DNA of 64,000 nucleotides. Origin: Massilia eburnea. Its GTDB lineage: Bacteria > Pseudomonadota > Gammaproteobacteria > Burkholderiales > Burkholderiaceae_D. Position numbers and translations under genes: made by a program. How positions within the stretch are numbered: position 1 is the first letter of the stretch; every line of letters begins with the position of its first letter. Where the stretch lies: positions 36,428 to 100,427 of the forward strand of contig NZ_WNKX01000021.1 of assembly GCF_009720745.1 (NCBI RefSeq), given 5' to 3'. The notes below the pieces were generated by a model. The model saw nothing but the letters and a program-made list of their open reading frames with translations, made no database searches and had not been told where the DNA came from. Positions 16,050-25,154 of the stretch are shown here, piece after piece.

Positions 16050-18794
16050 ATGAGTCCCGATCCCCGCACGCACAACGTACTGGATAGCATGGGTGACGGC
16101 TTCGCCGTCATCAGCAGGGACTGGACCGTCCAATACCTGAACCCGAGAGCAGCGGAAATGCTGCTGCCGCCCGTGCCCACGCTGCGCGACCCGCGCGGGC
16201 AGCAGCTTTGGCAAGCGTTTCCGGGCCTGGCCGACGGAGCGCTGGAAGCGCCCCTGCGCCGCACCCTTGAGCAAGGCCTGCCTGCCACCTGCGAATTGTT
16301 CTACCAGCCCAGCCAGCGCTGGATCGAGGTGCGTGCCTGGCCTTCGCCCATGGGCATGACTTGCCTGCTGCTCGACATCCACCAGCGCAAGCTGCACGAG
16401 CGGGGCCTGCGCGAAAGCACCAACCGGCTGCAGGTGGCGCTCGCCGCCGGCCGCCTTGGCGACTGGGAATGGAATGCCGCGAGCAACCTGGTGCGTCTGG
16501 GCCGCCGTGCCGCCGAGATCTTCGAACTGCCTGCGGAAATCCCGATCACCTGGCAGGTGCTGCGCGACCGTATCGCAACGGACGATTTCGCGGCAGTCGA
16601 GCAAGCCTTCATCGACGCTTGCCTGGCGCGGCGCGACTTCAACATCGAATGCCGCGTGCAACGCCGTGACGGCGATGCCTGCTGGCTGTCGGTGATCGGC
16701 CACGGCGACTTTGGCGACGACGGCAAGCTGCGCGGCGTGATCGGGATGGTGCAGGACATCACCCAGCGCAAGAAGGCCGAAGACGCCCTGCGCAACAGTG
16801 AAGAGGAGCTGCGCGCCCTCGCCAACAGCATCCCGCAACTGGCCTGGATAGCCAGCAGCGACGGCGTCATGACCTGGTACAACGAGCGCTGGCGCGAATA
16901 TACGGGCATGGAAGAAAAGGATCTGCTGGGCGACGGCCGCCTGCAGGCCTACGCGCCGGAAGTGCTGCCGGCCATGCTGTCGCGCTGGCGGCTCTCGGTC
17001 GAGACCGGCCACCCCTTTGAAATGGAATTCCCGATCCGCGCCCGCGACGGCCAGTACCGCTGGTTCCTCACGCGCGCCAACCCGATGCGCGATTCCGGCG
17101 GGCGCATCCTGCGCTGGTTCGGCACCAGCACCGACGTCGACCAGGTCAAGCGCGTGCAGGAACAACTGCGCGACGAAACGAATATGCTGGAACTGCTGAA
17201 CAGCACCGGCACCGCGCTGGTGCAGAACCGCGAGCTGCATTCGCTGCTGCAGGAGGTGACCGATGCCGCCACCAGCATTTCCGGGGCGCGCTTCGGCGCC
17301 TTCTTCTACCACGGCCCCGGCGCCGATGGCAGCCGCCAGGCCATGCATACGCTGTCGGGCTCGCCGCCGGCCGATTTCCAGGGCTTGCCGCATCCGCAGG
17401 TGCGCAGCGGCCTGGCCGTCCCGATCCTGGCGCGCGCCGGCGAAGTGGTCGGCACCCTCTTCTTCGGCCACCCCGAACCGAATATGTTCAACGAGCGCAC
17501 CGAGCGCCTGGTCAGCGGCGTCGCGGCGCAAGCCGGCATCGCCATCGATAATGCGCGCATGGTGGAGGCAGCCCAGCGCGCCGCCGAAGAACGCAAGGTG
17601 CTGCTGGACCGCGAGCGCAGCGCGCGCGCCGAGGCCGAGCGCAGCAACCAGATGAAGGATGAATTCCTGGCCACCCTGTCGCATGAGTTGCGCACCCCGC
17701 TGACCGCCATCCTGGGCTGGTCGCAAGTACTCCGGCGCGGCAACCGCACGGCGGAGGAACAGGTGCGCGGCCTGGAGACCATTGAACGCAATGCGCGCGC
17801 CCAGGCCCAGCTGATCGAAGACTTGCTGGACATGGGCCGCATCACCTCGGGCAAAGTCTTGCTGGACATGAAGCTGCTGATGCCGTCCGTGGTGGTCGAC
17901 GCCGCGCTGGAAGCGGTGCGCCCGGCCGCCGAAGCCAAGGGCATCCGCCTCGAACGCGACTTCTCGCCCACCGGCCATGTGGCGGGCGACGCCAACCGCC
18001 TGCAGCAAGTGGTGTGGAACCTGCTCACCAATGCGCTCAAGTTCACGCCGCGCGGCGGCGCCGTGCGCGTCTCGATCTGGGCCCATGCGGGGCATGCTGA
18101 AATAACGGTGACCGATAACGGCGTCGGCATCCGCCCTGAATTCCTGCCCTATGTATTCGAGCGCTTCCGCCAGGCCGATGCCTCCACCACGCGCCGGCAC
18201 GGCGGCCTGGGCCTGGGCCTGTCCATCGTCAAGCACCTGGTCGAGCAGCATGGCGGCACCGTGTCGGCCGCCAGCGAGGGCGAAGGCATGGGCTCCAGCT
18301 TTACCGTGCGCCTGCCGCTGGCCAGCGGCGAGATCCGCGCCCAGCGCATGCACAGTCCGCCGCGCGCCGAGAAAGTGCCCCTGCCGGACATGGGCTTGCG
18401 CGACCTGGGCGGCCTGAAAGTGTTGCTGGTGGACGACGAGGCCGATGCACGCGAGCTCATCAGCCGCATCCTGCGCGATTGCGGCTGCACAGTGCAGTGC
18501 GCAGGCAACGCCGCCGAAGCCGTGGCACTGGCGCGCGCCGGCCAGTATGACCTGCTGCTGAGCGATATCGGCATGCCCGATGTTGACGGTTTTGAATTAT
18601 TGTCACGCATACGCGCCCTGGGTGCGGGACGCGGCGGCGCCATGCCCGCCATCGCCCTGACCGCCTTCGCGCGCTCGGAAGACCGCCTGCGCGCCCTCGA
18701 ATCGGGCTTCCTCGACCATGTGCCGAAACCCATCGAACCTTCTGAATTAGTAGCAACGATTGAGCGCGTTTGTTCTGCAAGCAAGCATGGTTGA
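16050..18794 (+). CDS. hybrid sensor kinase (PAS-PAS-PAS-GAF-HisKA-HATPase-REC)
   Basis: 914 aa from ATG 16050 (MSPDPRTHNVLDSMGDGFAV); an in-frame TTG upstream has no support. No TM helix, so cytoplasmic. PAS domains at about 8-110, 125-240 and 250-370 (QDITQRKKAEDALRNSEEEL linker); a GAF domain at about 385-520 (TSISGARFGAFFYH, VVGTLFFGHPEP); HisKA with LSHELRTPLTAILGW; a full HATPase (NLLTNALKFTP, DNGVGI, GLGLGLSIVKHL); and a C-terminal receiver with VDDEAD, LLSDIGMPD and PKPIEP. All phosphotransfer residues are present. Part of the signalling island 15191-22863. Confidence 0.95.
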   Translation: MSPDPRTHNVLDSMGDGFAVISRDWTVQYLNPRAAEMLLPPVPTLRDPRGQQLWQAFPGLADGALEAPLRRTLEQGLPATCELFYQPSQRWIEVRAWPSPMGMTCLLLDIHQRKLHERGLRESTNRLQVALAAGRLGDWEWNAASNLVRLGRRAAEIFELPAEIPITWQVLRDRIATDDFAAVEQAFIDACLARRDFNIECRVQRRDGDACWLSVIGHGDFGDDGKLRGVIGMVQDITQRKKAEDALRNSEEELRALANSIPQLAWIASSDGVMTWYNERWREYTGMEEKDLLGDGRLQAYAPEVLPAMLSRWRLSVETGHPFEMEFPIRARDGQYRWFLTRANPMRDSGGRILRWFGTSTDVDQVKRVQEQLRDETNMLELLNSTGTALVQNRELHSLLQEVTDAATSISGARFGAFFYHGPGADGSRQAMHTLSGSPPADFQGLPHPQVRSGLAVPILARAGEVVGTLFFGHPEPNMFNERTERLVSGVAAQAGIAIDNARMVEAAQRAAEERKVLLDRERSARAEAERSNQMKDEFLATLSHELRTPLTAILGWSQVLRRGNRTAEEQVRGLETIERNARAQAQLIEDLLDMGRITSGKVLLDMKLLMPSVVVDAALEAVRPAAEAKGIRLERDFSPTGHVAGDANRLQQVVWNLLTNALKFTPRGGAVRVSIWAHAGHAEITVTDNGVGIRPEFLPYVFERFRQADASTTRRHGGLGLGLSIVKHLVEQHGGTVSAASEGEGMGSSFTVRLPLASGEIRAQRMHSPPRAEKVPLPDMGLRDLGGLKVLLVDDEADARELISRILRDCGCTVQCAGNAAEAVALARAGQYDLLLSDIGMPDVDGFELLSRIRALGAGRGGAMPAIALTAFARSEDRLRALESGFLDHVPKPIEPSELVATIERVCSASKHG

Positions 18795-18920
18795 GGACTA
18801 CCCGAACACGGGAAAATGTCCTACAAGCAATGGCCGAAATCTTTGCTAGACTGGTTAATGACACGTGCGCCACGGCAAACTGCCGCAAGCTACACTGAGA
18901 CTCCAGTTCCCGAGACCGCC

Positions 18921-19895
18921 ATGCCAAGCCCAGATGAGATCCTTAATGCCAAGATCCTGGTAGTTGACGATTGCGCTGACAATATCGACCTGATGTTGGA
19001 AATCCTGCGCGATGCCGGTTACACCAATGTGACGGCCACCATGTTGCCGGAGCAGGTTTGCCCCCTGCACCGCCAGCATCGTTACGATCTGATCTTGCTG
19101 GACCTGCAAATGCCGGAACTGAATGGCTTCCAGGTCATGAAGGGCTTGAAGGAAATCGAACAGGAAGGCTACCTGCCGGTGCTGGCCCTGACCGCCCAGC
19201 CCAGCTTCAAGATCGCCGCACTGGAAGCCGGTGCGCGCGACTTCATCAGCAAGCCCTTCGACCTGCTCGAAGTGCACAAACGCATCCACAATATGCTGGA
19301 AGTGCGCCTGCTGTACAAGGAGCTCGCCTCCTACAGCAAGCAGCAGCAGGAACTGGCGCTGCACGACCCGCTGACCGGGCTGCCCAATCGCCGCCTGCTG
19401 GAAGACCGCATCGCCACCGCCTTGCAGCACGCCGCGCGCGCCCAGCGCCGCGCCGCCGTGATGTACCTCGACCTCGATGGCTTTAAGGGCATCAACGATA
19501 CCCACGGCCACGCCTATGGCGACGAGATCCTGAAGCAGGTGGCGCAACGCCTGGTCAATTCCGCCCGCAAGGAAGACACCGTGGCCCGCATCGGCGGCGA
19601 CGAATTCGTGATCGTGCTGGGCGAGGTCGGCACACTGGCCGATGCGCAGGAGCCGGCAAGCAAGCTGATCGAAGTGGTGGCCCAGCCCTACCAGGTCAAT
19701 GGCCTGACGCTGCAACTGTCCACCAGCCTCGGCATCGCGCTCTATCCCGACGATGCCGGCACGGTCGACAACCTGATGCACGTGGCCGATGCCGCGCTGT
19801 ACGAAGCCAAGCGCAGCGGCAAGAACCGCTACTGCTCCGCCAGCCATGAAAGCGCGGGCCAGGCGCAGCAGCCAGTGCAGGTAACGGCGGCCTGA
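18921..19895 (+). CDS. response-regulator diguanylate cyclase (REC-GGDEF)
   Basis: 324 aa from ATG 18921; in-frame ATGs at 18816 and 18858 would add an unstructured lead. The receiver domain (VVDDCAD, acceptor in LLDLQMPEL, Lys in ISKPFDL) is joined by a helical linker to a GGDEF domain with RIGGDEFVIVL. The inhibitory I-site RKED lies exactly five residues before GGDEF, so a product-inhibited active cyclase making c-di-GMP is expected. It follows the 914-aa hybrid kinase by 126 nt and is its likely output. Confidence 0.94.
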   Translation: MPSPDEILNAKILVVDDCADNIDLMLEILRDAGYTNVTATMLPEQVCPLHRQHRYDLILLDLQMPELNGFQVMKGLKEIEQEGYLPVLALTAQPSFKIAALEAGARDFISKPFDLLEVHKRIHNMLEVRLLYKELASYSKQQQELALHDPLTGLPNRRLLEDRIATALQHAARAQRRAAVMYLDLDGFKGINDTHGHAYGDEILKQVAQRLVNSARKEDTVARIGGDEFVIVLGEVGTLADAQEPASKLIEVVAQPYQVNGLTLQLSTSLGIALYPDDAGTVDNLMHVADAALYEAKRSGKNRYCSASHESAGQAQQPVQVTAA

Positions 19896-19916
19896 AACGC
19901 CAGGCCGCCGCGCGGG

Positions 19917-20339
19917 TCAGGCAGTGGTTTCAGCTTCTGCTTCGCGGCCCGCATCGGTCGATTCTTCCACCTTGCCGGCGTGCTGGTGGTCTTTTTGGGC
20001 ATCAACTTTTTCCGGCGCCACTTCAATGCGCGTGATCCCTGCATCCACCGAGATCGGATCGCTGGCCGGGAAGGTCATTTCGACCGCATCGTCCAGCAGT
20101 TCCTCCTTGGCTTTTTCAGCCGGGGCCAATTGTTCTTCGTCGGCCAGGATGGCAATGGCGCAGGCCCAGCGCACGAAGTTGAGCTGGGCAAGGTCGCGCA
20201 CGGTACTGACGCCGAATGCCGCCTGCAGGTGCTTGGCATCCTTGGGGCTCAGGCCGCGCAAGGCGCTGACCGGAGCATCGGCCAGTTCGCGGAAACTCTT
20301 GTCCACATACTCTTTGTCAACGATGGTGTCGATATTCAT
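19917..20339 (-). CDS. helical conserved hypothetical protein (possible helix-hairpin-helix)
   Basis: 140 aa, ATG 20339 with AAGGAG upstream. Residues about 25-70 (VSALRGLSPKDAKHLQAAFG, VSTVRDLAQLNFVRWACAI) look like a helix-hairpin-helix/DUF4332-type fold. A second half of beta character follows, then an acidic tail of low complexity (EESTDAGREAEAETTA). It is inserted with opposite orientation in the signalling island and shares a 123-bp divergent region with the hybrid kinase at 20463. Function unknown. Confidence 0.7.
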   Translation of the reverse strand: MNIDTIVDKEYVDKSFRELADAPVSALRGLSPKDAKHLQAAFGVSTVRDLAQLNFVRWACAIAILADEEQLAPAEKAKEELLDDAVEMTFPASDPISVDAGITRIEVAPEKVDAQKDHQHAGKVEESTDAGREAEAETTA

Positions 20340-20403
20340 GGTCACTCCTTCATTGGACGAGTTTTCACTATGGCAGCAGGCTTCCCGCCTGACTGTGCGC
20401 GTG

Positions 20404-20422
20404 CGTACACACCGCGTGTACG
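20404..20422. promoter_or_regulatory. inverted repeat in divergent promoter region
   Basis: CGTACAC-N5-GTGTACG, perfect 7-bp arms, midway between the - strand helical protein gene and the + strand hybrid kinase. Candidate operator; the cognate regulator is unknown. Confidence 0.35.
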
Positions 20423-20462
20423 ATTGGCATGGGTTCTTTTGACACAGTAAAAAGGCAACGCT

Positions 20463-22094
20463 ATGATCAGACTGGTGGACAAGCCAAAGATCCTCGTCGT
20501 CAACGACGATGCCAACAGTCTTTTCGCGCTGACCAACCTGCTCGAGCAGTGGGCGTCGCAAGAAAATTACGAAGTAGTCGCCGCGCGCTCAGGCGAGGAA
20601 GCCCTGCGCGAGGTGCTCACCCATGATTTCGCTGTCATTCTGCTCGACGTCAACATGCCGGGCATGGATGGTTTCGAAACGGCCGAAGCCATCCACCAGC
20701 GGCCGCGCTCTTCGGACATCCCCATCATCTTCATTACCGCCTTCGTGGCGGACGAACTGGACCGCCTGAAGGCTTACCAGAAAGGCGCGGTGGACTTCCT
20801 GTTCACGCCGGTCATCCCGCAAATCCTGTATGCAAAGATCAGTGTCTTCGTGTCGCTCGCCACCAAGAACGAAGAATTACGGCGGCAGGCGCGCCAGCTT
20901 AGCCAGCGCACCGCCGACCTGATTGCCAGCAACCAGCGCCTGCTGCGCGAAATCGAAGAACGCAAGACGGCGGAACGGGCCAGCCATGCCAAGGACGAAT
21001 TCCTGGCCATGCTGGGGCACGAGCTGCGCAACCCCCTGTCTGCCATCAGCAGCGCCGCTTCGCTGATCGGCCTGCCGGGTGTGAACGCGGACAGCGTCGG
21101 CCATGCCAAGAAGATCATCCAGCGCCAGAGCCGCCACCTGGGCCGTATCGTGGACGACTTGCTTGATCTGAGCCGCGCCATGTCCGGCAAGATTCTGCTC
21201 AACCGCCTGCCGCTGGACATGGGGGCCTTGCTGAAAACCACGCTGGAAACTTTCCGCGCCACCGGCCGCCTGGAGGATTATCACGTCTCCGCAGAAGTCG
21301 CCCCGTGCTGGGTGAACGGCGACGCCACGCGCCTGGAGCAGGTGATCAGCAACCTGCTGGACAACGCGCTCAAATACACGCCGCCGGGCGGACGCATCGA
21401 GGTGCTGAGCGACGTGGACGAAGGCGAAGTCACCATCAGCGTGCATGACAGCGGCGTCGGCATTTCGGCCGACCTGCTGCCGCAGGTATTCGACGTTTTC
21501 GTGCAAGGCGCCAGCACGCTGGACCGCGCACAAGGCGGGTTGGGCATCGGGCTGTCGCTGGTGCGGCGCCTGGTGGAACTACATGGCGGCAATGTTTATG
21601 CGGAGAGCGAGGGACCGGGCGAAGGCAGTACCTTCACCCTGCACCTGCCCTGCATCGACCACGTGACGGAAACAAAGGCACCTCCCATGGACACAAGCGA
21701 ACACCCCAAGCCAGCCGTGCTGCTGGTGGAGGATAACGACGATGGCCGTGAAATGATGGCCATGATGCTGGGCTGCTACGGCTACCCGGTACAGCATGCC
21801 GCCGACGGCTTCCAGGGCCTGGCGACCGCGGCGGCGGCCAAGCCCGATATTGCCCTGGTCGATATCGGCCTGCCGGGCATCGATGGCTACGAAGTGGCGC
21901 GCCGCATGCGCGCCAACCCGGAAACCCACCACATCAAGCTGATCGCCCTGACCGGCTACGGCCTGGCCGACGACCAGCGCCGCGTGATGGATGCCGGCTT
22001 CGACATGCACCTGGTGAAACCGGTGGACGTCGATCTGCTGCTGCGCGCCATCGACGAATGCATGGCGCGCACGCCAGCCACGGCGCGCGCCTGA
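20463..22094 (+). CDS. hybrid kinase REC-HisKA-HATPase-REC with altered first receiver
   Basis: 543 aa, soluble. The first receiver (about 8-130) keeps VNDDAN and the acceptor Asp in LLDVNMPG, but where the invariant Lys is expected the sequence reads FLFTPVIP, with Thr. A coiled-coil linker (about 135-175) leads to HisKA with LGHELRNPLSAIS, a complete HATPase (NLLDNALKYTP, DSGVGI, GGLGIGLSLV), and a second, canonical receiver (VEDNDD, LVDIGLPG, HLVKPVD). A receiver-led kinase is normally controlled by phosphorylation of, or binding to, the first receiver. The Lys-to-Thr change may alter switching. Followed by a HisKA_3 kinase 85 nt downstream. Confidence 0.94.
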   Translation: MIRLVDKPKILVVNDDANSLFALTNLLEQWASQENYEVVAARSGEEALREVLTHDFAVILLDVNMPGMDGFETAEAIHQRPRSSDIPIIFITAFVADELDRLKAYQKGAVDFLFTPVIPQILYAKISVFVSLATKNEELRRQARQLSQRTADLIASNQRLLREIEERKTAERASHAKDEFLAMLGHELRNPLSAISSAASLIGLPGVNADSVGHAKKIIQRQSRHLGRIVDDLLDLSRAMSGKILLNRLPLDMGALLKTTLETFRATGRLEDYHVSAEVAPCWVNGDATRLEQVISNLLDNALKYTPPGGRIEVLSDVDEGEVTISVHDSGVGISADLLPQVFDVFVQGASTLDRAQGGLGIGLSLVRRLVELHGGNVYAESEGPGEGSTFTLHLPCIDHVTETKAPPMDTSEHPKPAVLLVEDNDDGREMMAMMLGCYGYPVQHAADGFQGLATAAAAKPDIALVDIGLPGIDGYEVARRMRANPETHHIKLIALTGYGLADDQRRVMDAGFDMHLVKPVDVDLLLRAIDECMARTPATARA

Positions 22095-22179
22095 GCCCAC
22101 GCCGCCATGGGGCGCCGCGTGCGCCCCTGCTGACCATACTCATGTATGATCAGTGCAATAAACATGAACCACGAAACAT

Positions 22180-22863
22180 ATGTCTGCCACCTCGGACGCC
22201 GCTGAACTTCGAGAACTGCTGGGTTACGTCAACAATTGCTGGGACGACGAGCGGCGCGCCCTGTCGCGCCAGATGCACGACAGCCTGGGCTCCTCGCTGA
22301 CGGCCCTGACCATGCACCTCGGCCTGCTCACTTCCAAGCTGCCGCAAGAACCCGCGCTGCTCGACCGCGCAGAACAGATGAAGAAACTGCTGCACGCGAT
22401 CATCGAAACCAACCGCGGCATGCAGCACAAGCTCTGGAACGACAAACTGGAATTCCTGGGCCTGCGCGTCGCGCTGGGCGAACTGGTCAGCCAGTTCGGC
22501 GCCGAACACCTGATGAAAACCCAATGCAGCCTGCCGGAGGAAGAGCCGGCCTGCCCCCGTTCGCACCGCGTGGTGCTGCTGCGGGCGGCGGAAGAAGGCT
22601 TGCGCAACGTGGCGACCCATGCACGCGCCAGCAAGGTTGAAGTGATCGTCGACGATATGGACGACAGCATCGTACTGGTGGTGAAGGATGACGGCGTAGG
22701 CCTGGGCCAGGCCGCTGTTCCGGATGAAGACTGGCAGCGGCACCACGGCTTGCGCATGATACGCGAGCGCGCCATTTTCCTGGGCGGCGCGCTGTCGCTG
22801 ACCGCCAATGAAGGCCAGGGCGCCGTCCTGACGGTATCCCTGCCCAAGCCGCCGCTCGATTAG
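22180..22863 (+). CDS. stand-alone HisKA_3-type histidine kinase (NarX/UhpB-like core)
   Basis: 227 aa. The phospho-acceptor box RRALSRQMHDSLGSSLTAL (about residues 26-44) and HATPase motifs (RAAEEGLRNVATHA, VKDDGVGLG, GLRMIRERA) are those of NarL-partner kinases. It has no sensor domain and no TM helix, so input must come from another protein, perhaps the preceding hybrid kinase. No LuxR/NarL-type regulator lies next to it in this window. The product ends 10 nt from the convergent lipoprotein gene. Confidence 0.9.
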   Translation: MSATSDAAELRELLGYVNNCWDDERRALSRQMHDSLGSSLTALTMHLGLLTSKLPQEPALLDRAEQMKKLLHAIIETNRGMQHKLWNDKLEFLGLRVALGELVSQFGAEHLMKTQCSLPEEEPACPRSHRVVLLRAAEEGLRNVATHARASKVEVIVDDMDDSIVLVVKDDGVGLGQAAVPDEDWQRHHGLRMIRERAIFLGGALSLTANEGQGAVLTVSLPKPPLD

Positions 22864-22872
22864 GGCTTGTGT

Positions 22873-23274
22873 TCAGCGTCCCCGCCTGAGCGCCATCCAG
22901 GCGGACAAGGGCAGCGCCAGCGCTGCAATCCCGAACCATAGCCAGGTCGGCATGTGGAAACCGTGTTCGTCGTCATACGCCTGGCCGGGCGCGACGGCGC
23001 GGTGCACCTCGGGCTGTGCCGGATTGTAGTACACCGTCACGCTGTCGCCGGGCTTGTGCTGGCGGCAGCCGGCGGGATCGTGCGCCGGGCCGCGCCGGCG
23101 CTTGCCTTCCAGTTCGAACTCATACCACCACTGGCCGTCGTTGCTGCAATCGAGCGCAACCACATGGCCGGCAGCCATGGCGTGGTGGCGCGCCAGCTCG
23201 GCCACCTCGCTGGCGCGGTTATAGCAGCCTCCCAGCAAGGCGGCACATGCGCACGCTGCCAGCAGCGCCCTCAA
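22873..23274 (-). CDS. DUF3592-like lipoprotein coupled to NDH-2
   Basis: 133 aa from a TTG at 23274 that overlaps the ndh stop (TTGA). This start alone gives a complete lipoprotein signal, RALLAACACAALLGGC, with Cys17. The middle has CSNDGQWWYEFELEGKRRRG and VTVYYNPAQPEVHRA, the pattern of DUF3592 proteins. A C-terminal TM helix (WLWFGIAALALPLSAWMAL) follows. The overlap with ndh suggests co-translation and a membrane-associated role. Function unknown. Confidence 0.72.
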   Translation of the reverse strand: MRALLAACACAALLGGCYNRASEVAELARHHAMAAGHVVALDCSNDGQWWYEFELEGKRRRGPAHDPAGCRQHKPGDSVTVYYNPAQPEVHRAVAPGQAYDDEHGFHMPTWLWFGIAALALPLSAWMALRRGR

Positions 23275-24569
23275 TGCAGCTTGACCAGCGGCGTGGCCCG
23301 TTTGACCAGGAAGCGCGCCACGGCCAGCACGCCGGTGCGGATGGTGCCCAGCACGGCCTGGTGGTGCAGCAGGTGCAGGCTGACGTACATCATGCGAGCG
23401 AAGAAACCTTCCACGAACCAGCTGAAGCCGCGCAGGGAGCCCATCAGGCTGCCGACCGAGGTCGACTGGCCGAACGAAACCAGCGAACCATAGTCGCGGT
23501 ATTCGTAAGGCTTGTCTTGCGGCGCCTTGCCGCGCGCCTGGCGCAGGAAGGTCTCCAGCAGGTAGTCGGCCTGCTGGTGCGCGGCCTGGGCGCGCGGCGG
23601 CACCGGCTTGCCATCGGCGCCGAGGCATTGCGCACAATCGCCCAGTGCATACACGCCGGGCACGCCCTTGACCTGCAGCTTGCCTTCCACTTCGATCTGG
23701 CCGCCCTTGGCAGTCGGCAGGCCAAGCGTGGCGAGGAAGCCGGGCGCCTTGATCCCTGCGGCCCAGACCACGATATCCGAGGGATAAGTTTGCGCGCCGA
23801 CGGCGACGTGGTCGTGCGCGATCGCGGTCACGCGGCAGTCGGTCACCACCTTGATGCCGCGCTCATTGAGCAGCTTGAGCGCGGCGCCCGATACGCGTTC
23901 CGGCAATGGCGCCAGGATGCGCGGCGCACCTTCGAGCAAGGTGATGCGCACGTCGCGGATCGGGTCCAGGTGGCCGAAGCCGTAGGAAGTGTAGACACCG
24001 CTCGCTTCGCGCAGTTCGGCCGCCAGTTCGACGCCGGTGGCGCCGCCGCCGATGATGACGACATCGACACCCTCGGCGCCCTGCTGCGATCCCTTCTGCA
24101 AAGCTGCGCGCGTCAGCAGCTTGAGCAGCGTCAGGCGGAAACGTTCCGCATCTTCGGTCGCGTTAAGGGAAATGGTATGTTCGGCCGCGCCAGGCACGCC
24201 GAAATAATTGGAAGTGCTGCCGACCGCCATCACCAGCGATTCGTAGCCGATGCAGCGTTCCGGCAGGACGGTCTCGCCGCCCTCGCTGGTAATGGCCGCC
24301 ACCGTGATCTGCCGGGCAGCGCTGTCCAGCGCCGTCATGGCGCCATAGACATAGGTGAAGCCATTGTCATGCGCCAGCATCTGGTAGGACAGGCCCTCCT
24401 GGTGGATGTCCAGGGTGCCCGCCGCCACCTCGTGCAGCGAAGGCTTCCAGATGTGGTAAAGCCTGCTATCGACCAGCATTACCTGTTGCGGGCCGAGCTT
24501 TCGGCCCAACTTGCAGGCCAGCTCAAGGCCGCCCGCCCCTCCACCTACGATCACATATTTGCTCTGCAA
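23271..24569 (-). CDS. ndh: type II NADH dehydrogenase (NDH-2)
   Basis: 432 aa. Single-subunit flavoenzyme passing electrons from NADH to quinone at the inner face of the membrane without proton pumping. TTG 24569 is preferred as start because GGAG lies 6 nt upstream (protein begins QSKYVIVGGGAGGLELA); an in-frame TTG lies 12 nt further up. The FAD fold VGGGAGG at the N-terminus, the NAD fold VIIGGGATGVELAAEL in the middle, and GVYALGDCAQ with AAHQQADYL near the quinone-site region are all present. The C-terminal amphipathic stretch (LAVARFLVKRATPLVKLH) fits membrane attachment. Coupled to the DUF3592-like lipoprotein. Confidence 0.9.
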   Translation of the reverse strand: MQSKYVIVGGGAGGLELACKLGRKLGPQQVMLVDSRLYHIWKPSLHEVAAGTLDIHQEGLSYQMLAHDNGFTYVYGAMTALDSAARQITVAAITSEGGETVLPERCIGYESLVMAVGSTSNYFGVPGAAEHTISLNATEDAERFRLTLLKLLTRAALQKGSQQGAEGVDVVIIGGGATGVELAAELREASGVYTSYGFGHLDPIRDVRITLLEGAPRILAPLPERVSGAALKLLNERGIKVVTDCRVTAIAHDHVAVGAQTYPSDIVVWAAGIKAPGFLATLGLPTAKGGQIEVEGKLQVKGVPGVYALGDCAQCLGADGKPVPPRAQAAHQQADYLLETFLRQARGKAPQDKPYEYRDYGSLVSFGQSTSVGSLMGSLRGFSWFVEGFFARMMYVSLHLLHHQAVLGTIRTGVLAVARFLVKRATPLVKLH

Positions 24570-24607
24570 ACAGTTCTCCAAGTTAAAGGCGGCGGTCGGC
24601 CGCCGGT

Positions 24608-25042
24608 TTAGTCGCCGTGCTTGCCGTGGCCTTTGCCGTGGCCTCTGCCGTGACCATTGCCGTGACCGCGGTCATCGTCGTCATCACGGTCGCGGCCGTG
24701 GCCGCGGTGTTCGTCGCGGTAGCGCGGAGCGTATTCGTTGGTGTACCAGTCGTCACGCACGAAGTAGACGTTACGGCCGCATGCGTTGTAAGCGCCGCAA
24801 TGCTTCGCCCAATCCTTGGCGTGGCCTGGCGGTACGCGCAGGTACAGTGGCTCAGCGATGATGCGTGCTGGGCGCTGAACGATCACTGGCTGTGGATACA
24901 GCACCGGTGGCGGCGCCATATTGCCGATGTCAATACGGCCAAAAAAGCCTGGTTGGCCGACGGTGACGGAAACGCCTACGTCCTGGGCAAAAGCAGAAGT
25001 GCTGAGTGCCAGCGCGGCGGCGGCTAAGAGCTGGATCTTCAT
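24608..25042 (-). CDS. secreted protein with His/Gly/Asp/Arg-rich tail
   Basis: 144 aa, signal peptide MKIQLLAAAALALSTSAFA cut before QDVGVSV. The mature part has VTVGQPGFFGRIDIGNMAPP and PLYLRVPPGHAKDWAKHCGAYNACGR, a pattern frequent in betaproteobacterial exported proteins of unknown function. From about residue 108 it is low complexity with HRGHGRDRDDDDDRGHGNGH-type repeats, which could bind divalent metal or polyanions. It follows ndh on the same strand only in reverse order, so no operon link is implied. Confidence 0.78.
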   Translation of the reverse strand: MKIQLLAAAALALSTSAFAQDVGVSVTVGQPGFFGRIDIGNMAPPPVLYPQPVIVQRPARIIAEPLYLRVPPGHAKDWAKHCGAYNACGRNVYFVRDDWYTNEYAPRYRDEHRGHGRDRDDDDDRGHGNGHGRGHGKGHGKHGD

Positions 25043-25065
25043 GGTCGTGATTATATAAGTTGTTG

Positions 25066-25084
25066 AAAAAGCGCGTTTGCGCGC
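25066..25084 (-). terminator. weak terminator-like hairpin
   Basis: On the - strand a GCGCG/CGCGC stem with a 4-nt loop is followed by TTTTT, 70 nt beyond the end of the 524-aa protein gene. The stem is only 5 bp. Confidence 0.4.
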
Positions 25085-25154
25085 GGTCATTGTACCAAAG
25101 CAAGTTCACTACCAACGTTCGGTAGCGTACATTCGTTGACACGCGGCAACACTT

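Noticed and set aside
16035..18353. 772-aa - strand ORF opposite the hybrid kinase
   Set aside because: The + strand encodes complete PAS, GAF, HisKA and HATPase domains; the antisense product has no recognisable domain.
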